Source: JAZLDV01 sp045614925 | Lineage (GTDB): Bacteria; Bacillota_I; Bacilli_A; Erysipelotrichales; Coprobacillaceae | Reading direction: 5' to 3' | Assembly (NCBI GenBank): GCA_045614925.1 | Contig: JAZLDV010000002.1 | Location: forward strand, 1 to 31,080 | DNA: 31,080 nucleotides | In this document: positions 1 through 8,605 of the stretch, one piece after another | How the letters are laid out: each line of letters starts with the position of its first letter | Position numbering within the stretch: position 1 is the stretch's first letter | Translations under genes and position numbers: made by a program | Notes under the pieces: generated by a model | Seen by the model: only the letters and a program-made list of their open reading frames with translations | Databases searched by the model: none | What the model was told of the DNA's origin: nothing

Positions 1-1371
1 GTAAAAGAAGTAGAAAAAAGAAAAATTTTAACAAGAATGAAAAATGCACAAGATTCTATTGATGCAGTTATTATGAATAAATGGGTAGGTATTCCTTTAT
101 TTGCCCTTGTTATGTTCTTAGTATTTGATATTTCTCAATCAACATTAGGTCCATGGATTGCAGATTATTTAGTATCATGGATTGAAGTATTTCAGGAATG
201 GGTTGCTTCATTAGTTGTAAATGCTTCACCATTTGTTCAAGCTTTATTAGTTGATGGAATTATTGGAGGAGTAGGAGCAGTTGTAGGATTCTTACCATTA
301 GTTATGGTTATGTATTTCTTGATTGCATTACTTGAAGATTGTGGATATATGGCAAGAGTCAGTGTTGTAATGGATCCTATATTTAAAAAAGTAGGGTTAT
401 CAGGAAAATCAATTATTCCTATGGTTATTGGAACTGGATGTGCTATTCCAGGTGTTATGGCTTGCCGTACAATTAGAAATGAAAGAGAAAGAAAAACAAC
501 AGCAATGTTAACACCATTTATGCCTTGTGGTGCTAAATTACCTGTTATTGGTTTATTCTCTGGAGCATTCTTTGCAAATGCATCTTGGGTAGGAACTTTA
601 ATGTATTTTGCTGGAATTATTATTATTTATTTTGGAGCATTATTAGTAAGAAGAATTACAGGATATAAAAATAAAAAATCATTCTTTATTATGGAATTAC
701 CTGAATATAAATTTCCAAGTTTAAAACGTGCATTCTTCTCAATGTTAGAAAGAGGAAAATCATTTATTATTAAAGCAGGGACAGTTATTTTAGTATGTAA
801 TGCTGTTGTACAGATTATGCAGACATTTGGATGGAACTTAATGCCTGTTGCTGAAGGTATGGCACATACATCTATTCTAGCAACAATTGCTCAGCCTATT
901 GCAGTTATATTAATTCCTTTAGGATTTGGTACATGGCAATTAGCATCAGCGGCTATTACAGGATTTATTGCAAAAGAAAATGTAGTTGGAACTTTGGCAG
1001 TTGTTTATAGTTTAACAAATTTTATTGATACTGAAGAATTAGCATTAATTGGAAGTGGAAACGAAGTAGCTGCAGTTATGGGATTAACAAAAGTAGCAGC
1101 ATTAGCTTATTTAATGTTCAACTTATTTACACCTCCATGTTTTGCAGCAATCGGAGCAATGAGTTCGGAAATGCAAGATAAAAAATGGTTAGCAGGTGGA
1201 GTAGGATTACAATTAGCAGTTGGATATAGTGTTGCATTCTTTGTTTATCAGATTGGAACATTAATCACTACTGGTCATTTAGGAAATGGATTTGTATTTG
1301 GTTTAATTGCTGTTTTAGTTATTGTAGCGTATATTGTATATCTTATTAAAAAGGCAGATTCTAAAGCATAA
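1..1371 (+). CDS. feoB: Ferrous iron transporter FeoB, C-terminal membrane part (5' end outside window)
   Basis: The reading frame is open from base 1, so the gene begins upstream and only the last 456 residues are seen. The visible part is the polytopic permease of FeoB, the GTP-driven Fe2+ importer; the N-terminal G domain lies outside the window. Typical FeoB landmarks are present: the link into the first membrane segment (NKWVGIPLF), the stretch GTGCAIPGVMACRTI followed by charged NERERK, and the gate Cys motif PFMPCGAKLPV. A second Cys-containing gate-like motif, FTPPCFAAIGAM, lies near the end. About eight hydrophobic segments are visible. The stop codon overlaps the start of the small Cys-rich partner gene, indicating translational coupling. 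FeoA is expected upstream but cannot be seen. Codon bias is strong, suggesting good expression. Confidence 0.95.
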   Translation, partial: VKEVEKRKILTRMKNAQDSIDAVIMNKWVGIPLFALVMFLVFDISQSTLGPWIADYLVSWIEVFQEWVASLVVNASPFVQALLVDGIIGGVGAVVGFLPLVMVMYFLIALLEDCGYMARVSVVMDPIFKKVGLSGKSIIPMVIGTGCAIPGVMACRTIRNERERKTTAMLTPFMPCGAKLPVIGLFSGAFFANASWVGTLMYFAGIIIIYFGALLVRRITGYKNKKSFFIMELPEYKFPSLKRAFFSMLERGKSFIIKAGTVILVCNAVVQIMQTFGWNLMPVAEGMAHTSILATIAQPIAVILIPLGFGTWQLASAAITGFIAKENVVGTLAVVYSLTNFIDTEELALIGSGNEVAAVMGLTKVAALAYLMFNLFTPPCFAAIGAMSSEMQDKKWLAGGVGLQLAVGYSVAFFVYQIGTLITTGHLGNGFVFGLIAVLVIVAYIVYLIKKADSKA

Positions 1372-1529
1372 TGAGTGATATTATTGTTTTAGGAATTTGT
1401 GCGCTAATTATAGGACTAGCAATTTCATATATTGTAAAATCTAAAAAACAGGGTGTTCAATGTATCGGATGCCCACATGCAAAACAATGTGCATCAAAAA
1501 AATGTAATTGTTCAAAAGAAGCTAAATAA
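1371..1529 (+). CDS. FeoB-associated Cys-rich small membrane protein
   Basis: This 52-residue gene begins at an ATG overlapping the feoB stop (TAATG). It has one N-terminal membrane helix (residues 4-22, IIVLGICALIIGLAISYIV), a short Lys-rich hinge and a cytosolic Cys cluster. The cluster has five cysteines arranged C-x2-C-x5-C-x4-C-x-C (positions 31, 34, 40, 45, 47). Size, topology and position directly after feoB match the FeoB-associated Cys-rich membrane protein family (seen as a FeoC substitute in many Firmicutes). Its precise role is unknown; metal or redox sensing beside the transporter is a common guess. It ends at an intrinsic terminator, so feoB and this gene close the operon. Confidence 0.88.
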   Translation: MSDIIVLGICALIIGLAISYIVKSKKQGVQCIGCPHAKQCASKKCNCSKEAK

Positions 1530-1542
1530 GCTTCTTTTTTTT
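1516..1542 (+). terminator. Intrinsic terminator of the feo operon
   Basis: The stem AAGAAGCT (1516-1523) pairs with AGCTTCTT (1529-1536) around a 5-nt loop, and a T run reaches 1542. The stem overlaps the last codons and stop of the small Cys-rich gene. Confidence 0.85.
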
Positions 1543-1550
1543 ACCATTCC

Positions 1551-1579
1551 TTAACTGTACATATATACATTGTTATGAT
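1551..1579 (+). promoter_or_regulatory. Promoter of the Mn2+-switch/P-type ATPase unit
   Basis: A -35 box TTAACT (1551-1556), a 17-nt spacer and a -10 box TATGAT (1574-1579) with an upstream TGt extension. It lies just after the feo terminator and places the start of transcription about 10 nt before the riboswitch P1 helix. Confidence 0.6.
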
Positions 1580-1594
1580 ACTATCATTGTAATC

Positions 1595-1709
1595 AATGAG
1601 GGAGTAGTCTCACATATGTGTGATGTTATCAACAAACGCGAATAGTCTCTATTCTGGTACATCTTAAAGACAAGACTCGTTAAAGAAATTTAACGGCCTT
1701 GTCTTTTTT
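1595..1709 (+). promoter_or_regulatory. yybP-ykoY (manganese) riboswitch with intrinsic terminator
   Basis: The leader has the layout of the yybP-ykoY class. P1 pairs AATGAG (1595-1600) with CTCGTT (1676-1681). The conserved L1 signature GGGAGTAG follows P1, and ACAAGAC precedes its 3' strand. A P2 hairpin forms from CACATATGTG. P3 pairs GATGT with ACATC (1622-1626/1659-1663) and carries the L3 ACGC element (1636-1639). A terminator, AAGACAAG (1667-1674) with CTTGTCTT (1698-1705), encloses a second helix CGTTAAA/TTTAACG and ends in T6. The 3' strand of P1 lies inside the terminator stem, so the two folds exclude each other. This fits the known ON logic: Mn2+ stabilises P1 and lets transcription proceed. 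The gene it leads, a cation ATPase, is a classical target of this class. Confidence 0.88.
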
Positions 1710-1734
1710 GTCGTTAAAGGAAAGGGGAATATAT

Positions 1735-4302
1735 ATGTATAGAAAAGATTACCATGATGTATTAAAAGAAGTAGAGTCAAATAAAAACGGATTAACTTGT
1801 TTAGAGGCAAGTAAAAGAAGTGAAATGTATGGATTGAATGAATTACAAGCAGTAAAAAAAGTTAATCCATTTATGATCTTCATCAATCAGTTTAAAGATT
1901 TATTAGTCATTATATTAGTCATTGCGGCTATTATATCAGGATTAAGTGGTCAAAGTGAAAGTACAATTGTTATTATGCTAGTTATTTTTGTGAATGCATT
2001 ACTTGGAACATTCCAGACAATAAAAGCAGATAAATCATTAGAAAGCTTAAAAAAGCTATCAGTACCTAAAGTTAAAGTCATAAGAGATAATAACATGTAT
2101 GAAATAGATTCAACAAATCTAACTATAGGTGATGTTGTTTTTATTGAAGCAGGAGATGTAGTTAGTGGAGATGGACGAATATTAGAAACATCTTCATTAC
2201 AGGTCAATGAAAGTGCACTAACTGGGGAAGCAATTAGTGTTGATAAAAATAGTGATATGATTGAAAACGAAGTTCCTATTGGTGATAGAAAAAATATGGT
2301 TTATTCAGGAAGCTTAGTGACAAATGGGACAGGTAAATATGTTGTGACAAGTATTGCTATGGACACTGAGATAGGTCATATAGCGACTATGTTAAATGAA
2401 ACAAAAGAAAGAAAAACACCATTACAAAAAAGTCTTGATCAATTTAGTAAACAATTATCTTTAGGAATTATTGTCATTTGTATAATAGTCTTTCTATTGA
2501 ATGTTGTTATTGCAAAACAATCTATTTTAGAATCAATGATGATTGCAGTCGCTTTAGCAGTTGCTGCTATTCCAGAAGCATTAAGTTCTATTGTAACGAT
2601 TGTTTTATCTATAAGTACACAAAAAATGGTAGAAGAACATGCAATTATAAAAAACATCAATTCAGTAGAAAGTTTAGGATGTGTCAGTGTTATATGCAGT
2701 GATAAAACAGGTACATTAACTCAAAATAAAATGACACCTCAGACAATCTATTTCTATGATTATATTTTAGAACTTGATTATCTAGACAGTTTAAATCATG
2801 ATCATCAGGTATTATTAAAATCATGTTTATTATGTAATAATGCAGTTGTAAGAGATAATGAGAGAATAGGTGATCCTACAGAACTAGCTCTTATAGATTT
2901 AGTTAATCATCATACAAAAAATGATATTCAATTTAAAAATAGTGCAGTAAGAATATCTGAATTACCATTTGATTCAGATAGAAAATTAATGAGTATTTCA
3001 TCTTTAAAACATATATATACAAAAGGTGCTCCTGATGTAATCTTGAAAAGATGTAATCAAATATTAGTTAATGGAACTAAAGTTCCATTAACATCTCATC
3101 ATATTGATTGTATAAGCAATATGAATGAGCAGTATGCAAAAGAAGGATTAAGAGTATTAGGTTTTGCTTACAAAGATTATGAAGGAAATCAGATCAATTA
3201 TGAAGATGAATATGATCTTACATTTATAGGATTAGTTTCATTAATGGATCCACCACGAATTGAAAGTCATGAATCTGTTTTAAAATGTAAAATAGCAGGT
3301 ATTAAACCGATTATGATTACTGGAGATCATATTGTAACTGCAAGAAGTATTGCTTCTAAAATTGGTATCTATGAAGAAGGGGATTTATGTATAGAAGGTC
3401 AGGAACTATCAAAAATGGATGATACAATGTTAGATGAAAAATTACCTTCAATAAGTGTATATGCACGTGTCTCTCCTTTTGATAAGATTAGAATTGTTAA
3501 AGCATGGCAAAGACGTGGAGATATTGTTGCGATGAGTGGAGATGGAGTAAATGACGCTCCTGCATTAAAACAAAGTGATATAGGTGTCGCTATGGGAATA
3601 ACAGGAAGTGAAGTCTCAAAAGATGCATCAAATATGATATTAACTGATGATAATTTTGCAACTATTGTCAAAGCTGTCATTACAGGGAGAAATGTCTATA
3701 GAAATATAAAAAATGCTATCTGTTATTTATTATCAGGAAATTTTGCAGGAATACTATGTGTACTTATTACTTCGTTATTATTGCTTCCAACACCTTTTTA
3801 TCCAGTTCATTTATTATTTATGAATCTTATCACTGATAGTTTGCCAGCTATTGCGATTGGGATGGAACAAGTTCATAGCGATGTATTAAAAGAAAAACCT
3901 AGAAGTTCTAAAGAAACATTAATGAATAAGAAGACAATTAAACAGATTACTACTGAAGGTATATTGATATGTCTAGTTACTCTTATTGCTTATTTTTATG
4001 GATGTTCATATGGAAGTTCTATCGCAACAACTATGGCATTTTCAACAATATGTATCGCAAGATTATTACATGGATTTAACTGTAGAAGTAATTTGAAACT
4101 AACAAAGATAGGATTATTAACAAATAAAATGAGTATATATGCTTTTGTTATAGGGTTTGTATTATTACACATTGTCTTATTTGTACCTTATTTAAATCAT
4201 TTGTTTATGATACAGACTTTAACATTTATTCAATTGTTGTATGTTTATATCTTATCATTAATACCTACAATTATTATTCAAATATCAAAAAAAGAGAAAT
4301 AA
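1735..4302 (+). CDS. P2-type cation-transporting ATPase, probable Mn2+ (Ca2+) exporter (YoaB/MgtA-like)
   Basis: This is an 855-residue P-type ATPase. The frame extends upstream to a TTG inside the riboswitch terminator, but the ATG at 1735 is preferred because AAAGGGG lies about 7 nt before it. Visible elements: an N-terminal cation-ATPase domain, the actuator motif LTGEA (about 162-166), the M4 ion motif IPEAL (about 279-283), the phosphorylation site SDKTGTLT (Asp about 323), TGDH, the hinge SGDGVNDAPAL, and the M6 motif NLITDSLPA. This is the P2A-like plan with PEAL in place of the SERCA PEGL. A Mn2+ riboswitch directly upstream matches the YoaB/MgtA-type exporters of lactococci and pneumococci, so Mn2+ detoxification is the likely role; Ca2+ export is the alternative. 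It ends at a terminator shared with the opposing antiporter gene. Confidence 0.9.
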   Translation: MYRKDYHDVLKEVESNKNGLTCLEASKRSEMYGLNELQAVKKVNPFMIFINQFKDLLVIILVIAAIISGLSGQSESTIVIMLVIFVNALLGTFQTIKADKSLESLKKLSVPKVKVIRDNNMYEIDSTNLTIGDVVFIEAGDVVSGDGRILETSSLQVNESALTGEAISVDKNSDMIENEVPIGDRKNMVYSGSLVTNGTGKYVVTSIAMDTEIGHIATMLNETKERKTPLQKSLDQFSKQLSLGIIVICIIVFLLNVVIAKQSILESMMIAVALAVAAIPEALSSIVTIVLSISTQKMVEEHAIIKNINSVESLGCVSVICSDKTGTLTQNKMTPQTIYFYDYILELDYLDSLNHDHQVLLKSCLLCNNAVVRDNERIGDPTELALIDLVNHHTKNDIQFKNSAVRISELPFDSDRKLMSISSLKHIYTKGAPDVILKRCNQILVNGTKVPLTSHHIDCISNMNEQYAKEGLRVLGFAYKDYEGNQINYEDEYDLTFIGLVSLMDPPRIESHESVLKCKIAGIKPIMITGDHIVTARSIASKIGIYEEGDLCIEGQELSKMDDTMLDEKLPSISVYARVSPFDKIRIVKAWQRRGDIVAMSGDGVNDAPALKQSDIGVAMGITGSEVSKDASNMILTDDNFATIVKAVITGRNVYRNIKNAICYLLSGNFAGILCVLITSLLLLPTPFYPVHLLFMNLITDSLPAIAIGMEQVHSDVLKEKPRSSKETLMNKKTIKQITTEGILICLVTLIAYFYGCSYGSSIATTMAFSTICIARLLHGFNCRSNLKLTKIGLLTNKMSIYAFVIGFVLLHIVLFVPYLNHLFMIQTLTFIQLLYVYILSLIPTIIIQISKKEK

Positions 4303-4321
4303 CGAAGAGTTATTTCTCTTT
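4291..4321. terminator. Bidirectional terminator between ATPase and antiporter genes
   Basis: A 13-bp perfect stem, AAAGAGAAATAAC (4291-4303) and GTTATTTCTCTTT (4309-4321), with loop GAAGA. A-runs on the left and T-runs on the right give U tracts for both converging transcripts. The stops of both flanking genes lie within it. Confidence 0.88.
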
Positions 4322-5916
4322 TATCTTTCATTAATAACTAATATATCATTGAATAAAATAAGCGTATCTCCATTAGGAATAATTGTTTTATTTTCTCTTT
4401 TAATGATAATAATTAATTTTCTTTTTAAATTTAATTCTGATATCTTATGATTGATCCAAGGATGATCTTCATCAATCGTTTTTTCATATAAATTTACATC
4501 ATGATTTTTCTTTAACTGTTTCCCACTCATAATCACAATATCATTTTCTTTTAGTTTAGTATTTCCGTTAGGAATAATCTTTTGATTATTCCTCATAATT
4601 AAAGCAAAAATAGAATGAGGAGGTAAAATAATATCTTTTAATCTCATATTAATCCACTCATGCTGATTAGTCATAGTAAACTGAATAAATTGAACGGGAA
4701 CTTCATCTGCATAATCATTAAAAGTCTTTAAAACATCATCGTTTTCATCTATCATATTTAATTTTTTAGCAACATAAGGAAGTAAAGATCCTTGAATTAA
4801 AATAGAGAATAAGACGATAAAAAATACGATATGAAAAATATCATTATGAAGATAGGCAGGATCATTTGTTGCCATAATAGCAAATACAATTGATGCAACT
4901 CCACGCATCCCGGCCCATGAAATAAATAAAATCTGATTTATTGGTCTTCTAAAAGGAATAAGTGTTAAAGTCACTGCTATAGGTCTAGCAATAAACGTTA
5001 AGAATAAAGCAATACATAATGCAATAATCATAATATCAGGTAAAGCAGAAGGGAAAGATAATAACCCTAACAAGAAAAATAAAAGCATCTGCATTAAACC
5101 AGTAATTCCATCAAAAAAGTGAATCATATCTTTTTTATTAGGAATATCCTGATTCCCAATAATTAGCCCAGCAATATAAACTGATAAATAACCATTTCCT
5201 TTAAGCAAAGCAGGAATAGCATAACTTATAAAAGCAACAGCAATAATAAATGCAGCTTCAAATCCACTTTCTTTAATATTAAAATTTTCAACCACATATT
5301 TCATTAAAAAAGCCATTGCAACTCCACAAAGCAAACCAACAAAGATCTGCAAAGCAAGCATAATTGTAATAGAAGATAAATTAAAATCTCCACCACTCAT
5401 TAAAGATAAAACAACTGCAGTTAACATATAAGAAAATGGGTCATTACTTCCACTTTCAATTTCTAATAAAGAAGCAGTAGAATATCTAAGATTCATCTTC
5501 TTACTACGTAAAATAGAAAATACAGAAGCAGCATCTGTAGAACATATAACTGCCCCAATTAAAAAACTCTCTAATAACTTAAACTTTAAAACATAAAAAC
5601 AAAAAACGCCTACAAGTCCAGCAGTCAATACTGTTCCAACAGAAGAAAGTAATATAGCTTTTAAAGCAACAGGCTTTGCTTTTTTCCAGTTTGTTCCTGC
5701 ACCACCATAAAACATAATAAAAATAAGCGCTATAGAACATAATATATTTGCAATAGAAAAATCATCAAAATGAATCTTAAATAATCCATCACTTCCAAAA
5801 AGCATTCCTAATAGAATAAAAACAAATAAACCAGGAACTCCGATTTTTCCAGATAATCTCCAAAATAAAATACATACAAATATAACAATAGATATCAATA
5901 ATAAAAATAATTCCAT
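4321..5916 (-). CDS. CPA1-family K+(Na+)/H+ antiporter with two C-terminal RCK_C-like repeats (NhaP2/CvrA type)
   Basis: A 531-residue inner-membrane antiporter. Start ATG 5916 has GAGGTG 5 nt upstream; an in-frame GTG one codon earlier is too close to that site. About 12 hydrophobic segments span residues 1-385. They carry the CPA1 signatures STDAASVFSIL (about 126-136) and ESGSNDPFSY, the latter holding the ion-binding Asn-Asp pair. The soluble tail (about 395-531) shows two related copies ending in IIPNGNTKLKENDIVIMSG and IIPNGDTLILFNDILVIN, which resemble TrkA-C/RCK_C folds. Such tails gate K+/H+ antiporters by nucleotides, including c-di-AMP in some Firmicutes; the ligand here is unknown. 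It is transcribed alone, divergently from the Cof phosphatase gene. A likely -10 (TATAAT on the minus strand, about 5928-5933) has no good -35. Confidence 0.87.
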   Translation of the reverse strand: MELFLLLISIVIFVCILFWRLSGKIGVPGLFVFILLGMLFGSDGLFKIHFDDFSIANILCSIALIFIMFYGGAGTNWKKAKPVALKAILLSSVGTVLTAGLVGVFCFYVLKFKLLESFLIGAVICSTDAASVFSILRSKKMNLRYSTASLLEIESGSNDPFSYMLTAVVLSLMSGGDFNLSSITIMLALQIFVGLLCGVAMAFLMKYVVENFNIKESGFEAAFIIAVAFISYAIPALLKGNGYLSVYIAGLIIGNQDIPNKKDMIHFFDGITGLMQMLLFFLLGLLSFPSALPDIMIIALCIALFLTFIARPIAVTLTLIPFRRPINQILFISWAGMRGVASIVFAIMATNDPAYLHNDIFHIVFFIVLFSILIQGSLLPYVAKKLNMIDENDDVLKTFNDYADEVPVQFIQFTMTNQHEWINMRLKDIILPPHSIFALIMRNNQKIIPNGNTKLKENDIVIMSGKQLKKNHDVNLYEKTIDEDHPWINHKISELNLKRKLIIIIKRENKTIIPNGDTLILFNDILVINER

Positions 5917-5973
5917 CACATCACCTCTAGTCTCTATTATACACGAAAATTTAATTAAAATATAAATAAAGCA

Positions 5974-6003
5974 TTGTTTAGCCCTTATAAAATCAATTAT
6001 AAT
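5974..6003 (+). promoter_or_regulatory. Promoter of the Cof-type phosphatase gene
   Basis: TTGTTT (5974-5979), an 18-nt spacer and TATAAT (5998-6003), about 18 nt before the start codon. The GGTGAT ribosome site follows directly. Confidence 0.6.
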
Positions 6004-6020
6004 AAAGTAGGTGATGAAAA

Positions 6021-6842
6021 ATGATTAAATGTATTATAAGTGATTTAGATGAAACATTATTAGATGATGAAAAAAATATACCTGAAATTAATGTTCAGGC
6101 AATAAAAAAAGCACAGGAATTAGGTATCCCGTTTGTAATTGCAACAGGAAGAGGATATACAAGCATACCTCAATATTTAGATGTTTTAGATTTAAAACAT
6201 AAAGGAATGTATTCTATTACAAATAATGGTGCAATTATCAGTGATAATGAATGCAATAAACATATTAGCTTTGAAGGATTAAGCTATGAAGTAGCAAAAG
6301 AAATCGTAGAATTTGGATTAAGTATAGGAGTCTGTGTACAAGTTTTTAGCGCAACAGATGTTTACTCATTCTTAACAGATCAAGATGAGAAGGATATGTT
6401 ATTATCATTTAAACCTGATGCACATATCTTAGATCATACTGATTACTCATTTATTCAAGATTTAGATATTGTAAAAGTTATGTATCAGAATTTAGATATT
6501 CCTTATCTTCAATCTTTAGAAAATAAACTAAGTGAATTTATATTAAATGAAACAACGATTTCATATTCTAGTCATAGATATATGGAATTTAACAAAAAAG
6601 GAATCAGTAAAGCAGTCGGTATTGAAAAACTATTAAAAATTATGAATATCAATAAAGACGATGTGTTAGCTATTGGAGATAATCATAACGATTATGCAAT
6701 GCTTAACTATGTGACTCATAGTGCAACAGTATCTAATGGAGTTAAAGAACTAAAAGAACTATGTGAATATGTTTCTCCATATTCTTCATGTGAAGGTGGA
6801 GTTGCAGATATAATTGAACATTACATAAAAAAAGATATCTAA
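6021..6842 (+). CDS. Cof-type HAD-IIB phosphatase
   Basis: A 273-residue soluble hydrolase of the Cof/YidA HAD-IIB group, which dephosphorylates small phosphometabolites such as sugar phosphates or cofactor phosphates; the substrate cannot be told from sequence. The catalytic loop SDLDETLL gives nucleophile Asp8 and acid/base Asp10. Motif II is ATGRG (41-45). The motif III Lys is in NKKGISK (about 197), and motif IV is GDNHNDYAML with Asp220 and Asp224. A C2 cap lies between about residues 80 and 190. The length is typical. The start is set by AGGTGAT 6-7 nt upstream. It is monocistronic, with its own promoter and a strong terminator overlapping its stop codon. Confidence 0.9.
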   Translation: MIKCIISDLDETLLDDEKNIPEINVQAIKKAQELGIPFVIATGRGYTSIPQYLDVLDLKHKGMYSITNNGAIISDNECNKHISFEGLSYEVAKEIVEFGLSIGVCVQVFSATDVYSFLTDQDEKDMLLSFKPDAHILDHTDYSFIQDLDIVKVMYQNLDIPYLQSLENKLSEFILNETTISYSSHRYMEFNKKGISKAVGIEKLLKIMNINKDDVLAIGDNHNDYAMLNYVTHSATVSNGVKELKELCEYVSPYSSCEGGVADIIEHYIKKDI

Positions 6843-6858
6843 TCAGATATCTTTTTTT
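6831..6858 (+). terminator. Intrinsic terminator after the Cof-type phosphatase
   Basis: AAAGATATCT (6831-6840), loop AATC, AGATATCTTT (6845-6854) and a T run. A-rich sequence on the left could also let it work on the minus strand, but the opposing brnQ gene ends about 70 nt away, so that is uncertain. Confidence 0.85.
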
Positions 6859-6926
6859 TATATTTTAGAATGATAGTTTGAATGAAAAATATCAAAATAT
6901 TTAAATTCATTTCAATCCTCTTATAT

Positions 6927-8234
6927 TTAGTTATTATATAATACTTTATCAAGAATAAAACAAATAATCATACTCATAAATGCAACACATACCCATCCCA
7001 TACCCATAGAATATAAAGGTAATAATTGCATCATCTCTGTAATAAATCCTAAAGATATATGGAATGTATCTAATACATAAACAAGACTTACAAATGCAGT
7101 TAGTCCTATAGTAAGAGGATAAATTATACGATTATTATCAAAATAATGATTCAATAACCCTAATACAATTAACACAATAGACACAGGATAAATCGCATTT
7201 AAAACAGGAACAGATAAACTTAAAATCATATTTAATCCCTGATTACAAATTAAAAAAGAAAAACCAACAATAATAAATACCCAACTCTTATAACTTACTT
7301 TCTTAAATAAAGTAGAAAAATATGAAGAAATAGAATTAATTAAACCAACACATGTTGTAAGACATGCTAAAGTAAAGATAGCTGCTAATAAAATAGAACC
7401 AGCTGGACCATAAATATCACTTACAATATATCTTAAAATTAATGCCCCATTATCAGCATGTTCCATCACATTTGAAACACCCATACCTACATAAGATAAC
7501 ATCAGGTAAATACCTGATAAAATACATCCAGCAAAAATACCACCAATTATTGTATATTTAATAATATCTTTTTTATCTTTTAACTTAAAACTTCTTAAAG
7601 TAATAGAAATAACTAAACCAAAGTTTAAAGCTGCAATTGTATCCATTGTATTATAACCTTCTAAAAAACCTTTTATAAAAGCATTAGAACTATACTCACC
7701 TGTAGGTAAAGCAATATTATATTCCCCTTTAAATACATATCCTACAAACAATACAATAATAAGAATTAATAAACTTGGTGTTAAGAATTTACCAATTCTT
7801 TCAACCAGTTTATTAGGTGTATAAGCTAACCATAATGCAATCATAAAAAATACAAAAGAATATATAAACATAAATAATTGCATATTTGATCCTTCAGGTA
7901 ATAATGGCGAAATCGCCATTTCAAAAGGAACTGATGCAGCTCTAGGAATACCTAGACCTGGTCCAATAGATAAATAGACTGCAATAGTAAATACTAATGA
8001 AAAATATGGATTCACTTTATTAGCTAAACGATCTAGACCATCAAATTTCGCAACTACAATAACTCCTAACACTGGTAAAATAACTGCAGTTAATAAAAAT
8101 CCAATAATGGCAATAGGCATATTGGTTCCAGCACAATGCCCTAAGAATGGAGGAAAAATCAAATTTCCAGCACCAAAAAATAATGAAAATAACATAAAAC
8201 TCACTAATACCAATTCTTTTTTACTCAATCTCAT
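6927..8234 (-). CDS. brnQ: Branched-chain amino acid:cation symporter BrnQ (LIV-II family)
   Basis: A 435-residue integral membrane protein with about 12 hydrophobic segments. It begins with the family's hallmark SLFFGAGNLIFPP (about residues 17-29), followed by GHCAGTNM, and later IPRAASVPFE and a conserved GFLEGYNTMD. These identify the LIV-II (BrnQ/BraB) Na+- or H+-coupled importers of isoleucine, leucine and valine. The start has AGGAGGT (plus-strand 8241-8247) about 6 nt upstream. The leader is a complete T-box riboswitch whose specifier codon reads AUC (Ile). Transport should therefore rise when uncharged tRNA-Ile accumulates, which independently supports the substrate. No clear terminator is seen after the stop. 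Confidence 0.95.
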   Translation of the reverse strand: MRLSKKELVLVSFMLFSLFFGAGNLIFPPFLGHCAGTNMPIAIIGFLLTAVILPVLGVIVVAKFDGLDRLANKVNPYFSLVFTIAVYLSIGPGLGIPRAASVPFEMAISPLLPEGSNMQLFMFIYSFVFFMIALWLAYTPNKLVERIGKFLTPSLLILIIVLFVGYVFKGEYNIALPTGEYSSNAFIKGFLEGYNTMDTIAALNFGLVISITLRSFKLKDKKDIIKYTIIGGIFAGCILSGIYLMLSYVGMGVSNVMEHADNGALILRYIVSDIYGPAGSILLAAIFTLACLTTCVGLINSISSYFSTLFKKVSYKSWVFIIVGFSFLICNQGLNMILSLSVPVLNAIYPVSIVLIVLGLLNHYFDNNRIIYPLTIGLTAFVSLVYVLDTFHISLGFITEMMQLLPLYSMGMGWVCVAFMSMIICFILDKVLYNN

Positions 8235-8255
8235 AACATTACCTCCTAATCAAAT

Positions 8256-8499
8256 AAAAAAGTCGTCCTATATAAAGGACGACTAATATCGTGGTACCAC
8301 CTTAATTCCCAGTTTTCTGGCTCTTTACATCTATCAATGCATTTCACTTATAACGTAGCTCTACTCCGGCGCCCTTACTCATTCAGTTTGCTTCTCAAGG
8401 ATGATTTCATATCTAAGCTTCATTAACAATTCTCACCAGCCATTGTCTCTCTAAAAAATTCACTTAGTATTACTTGTTCCTATCAACGAATTTTTCTAT
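8256..8499 (-). promoter_or_regulatory. T-box riboswitch, isoleucine (AUC) specifier, controlling brnQ
   Basis: Read on the minus strand, the leader contains the T-box core GGTGGTACCACG (plus 8290-8301), which pairs with the tRNA acceptor end. It is followed by the terminator AGTCGTCCT/AGGACGACT with a T run (plus 8256-8284). Stem I shows the AGAGAG distal element (around 8447-8452). The specifier loop GAAATCATCC gives the codon ATC at plus 8405-8403 followed by A, the standard context, and AUC is Ile. Uncharged tRNA-Ile(GAU) would stabilise the antiterminator and switch brnQ on. Genes for tRNA-Ile(GAT) lie in this same window (14405-14886). Confidence 0.93.
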
Positions 8500-8505
8500 A
8501 CCTTC

Positions 8506-8533
8506 ATTATACTTAAAGCGCTATAAAAAACAA
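8506..8533 (-). promoter_or_regulatory. Promoter of the T-box/brnQ unit
   Basis: On the minus strand TTGTTT (plus 8528-8533), a 16-nt spacer and TATAAT (plus 8506-8511). The start would fall near 8499. A 9-bp half-site, CTTAAAGCG (8512-8520), sits in the spacer and has an inverted copy at 8583-8591. Confidence 0.55.
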
Positions 8534-8605
8534 CATAAACTTATAATTATTTGTCAAATTTACAAAATCACACACAAAAATTCGCTTTAAGCAACATTTA
8601 TAAGA

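Noticed and set aside
1699..1734. Upstream TTG start for the P-type ATPase
   Set aside because: The TTG lies inside the riboswitch terminator stem and has no ribosome site; ATG 1735 follows AAAGGGG.
6859..6926. Terminator for brnQ in the gap after its stop
   Set aside because: Only a weak A/T hairpin (AATATCAAAATATT) without a clear U tract is visible.
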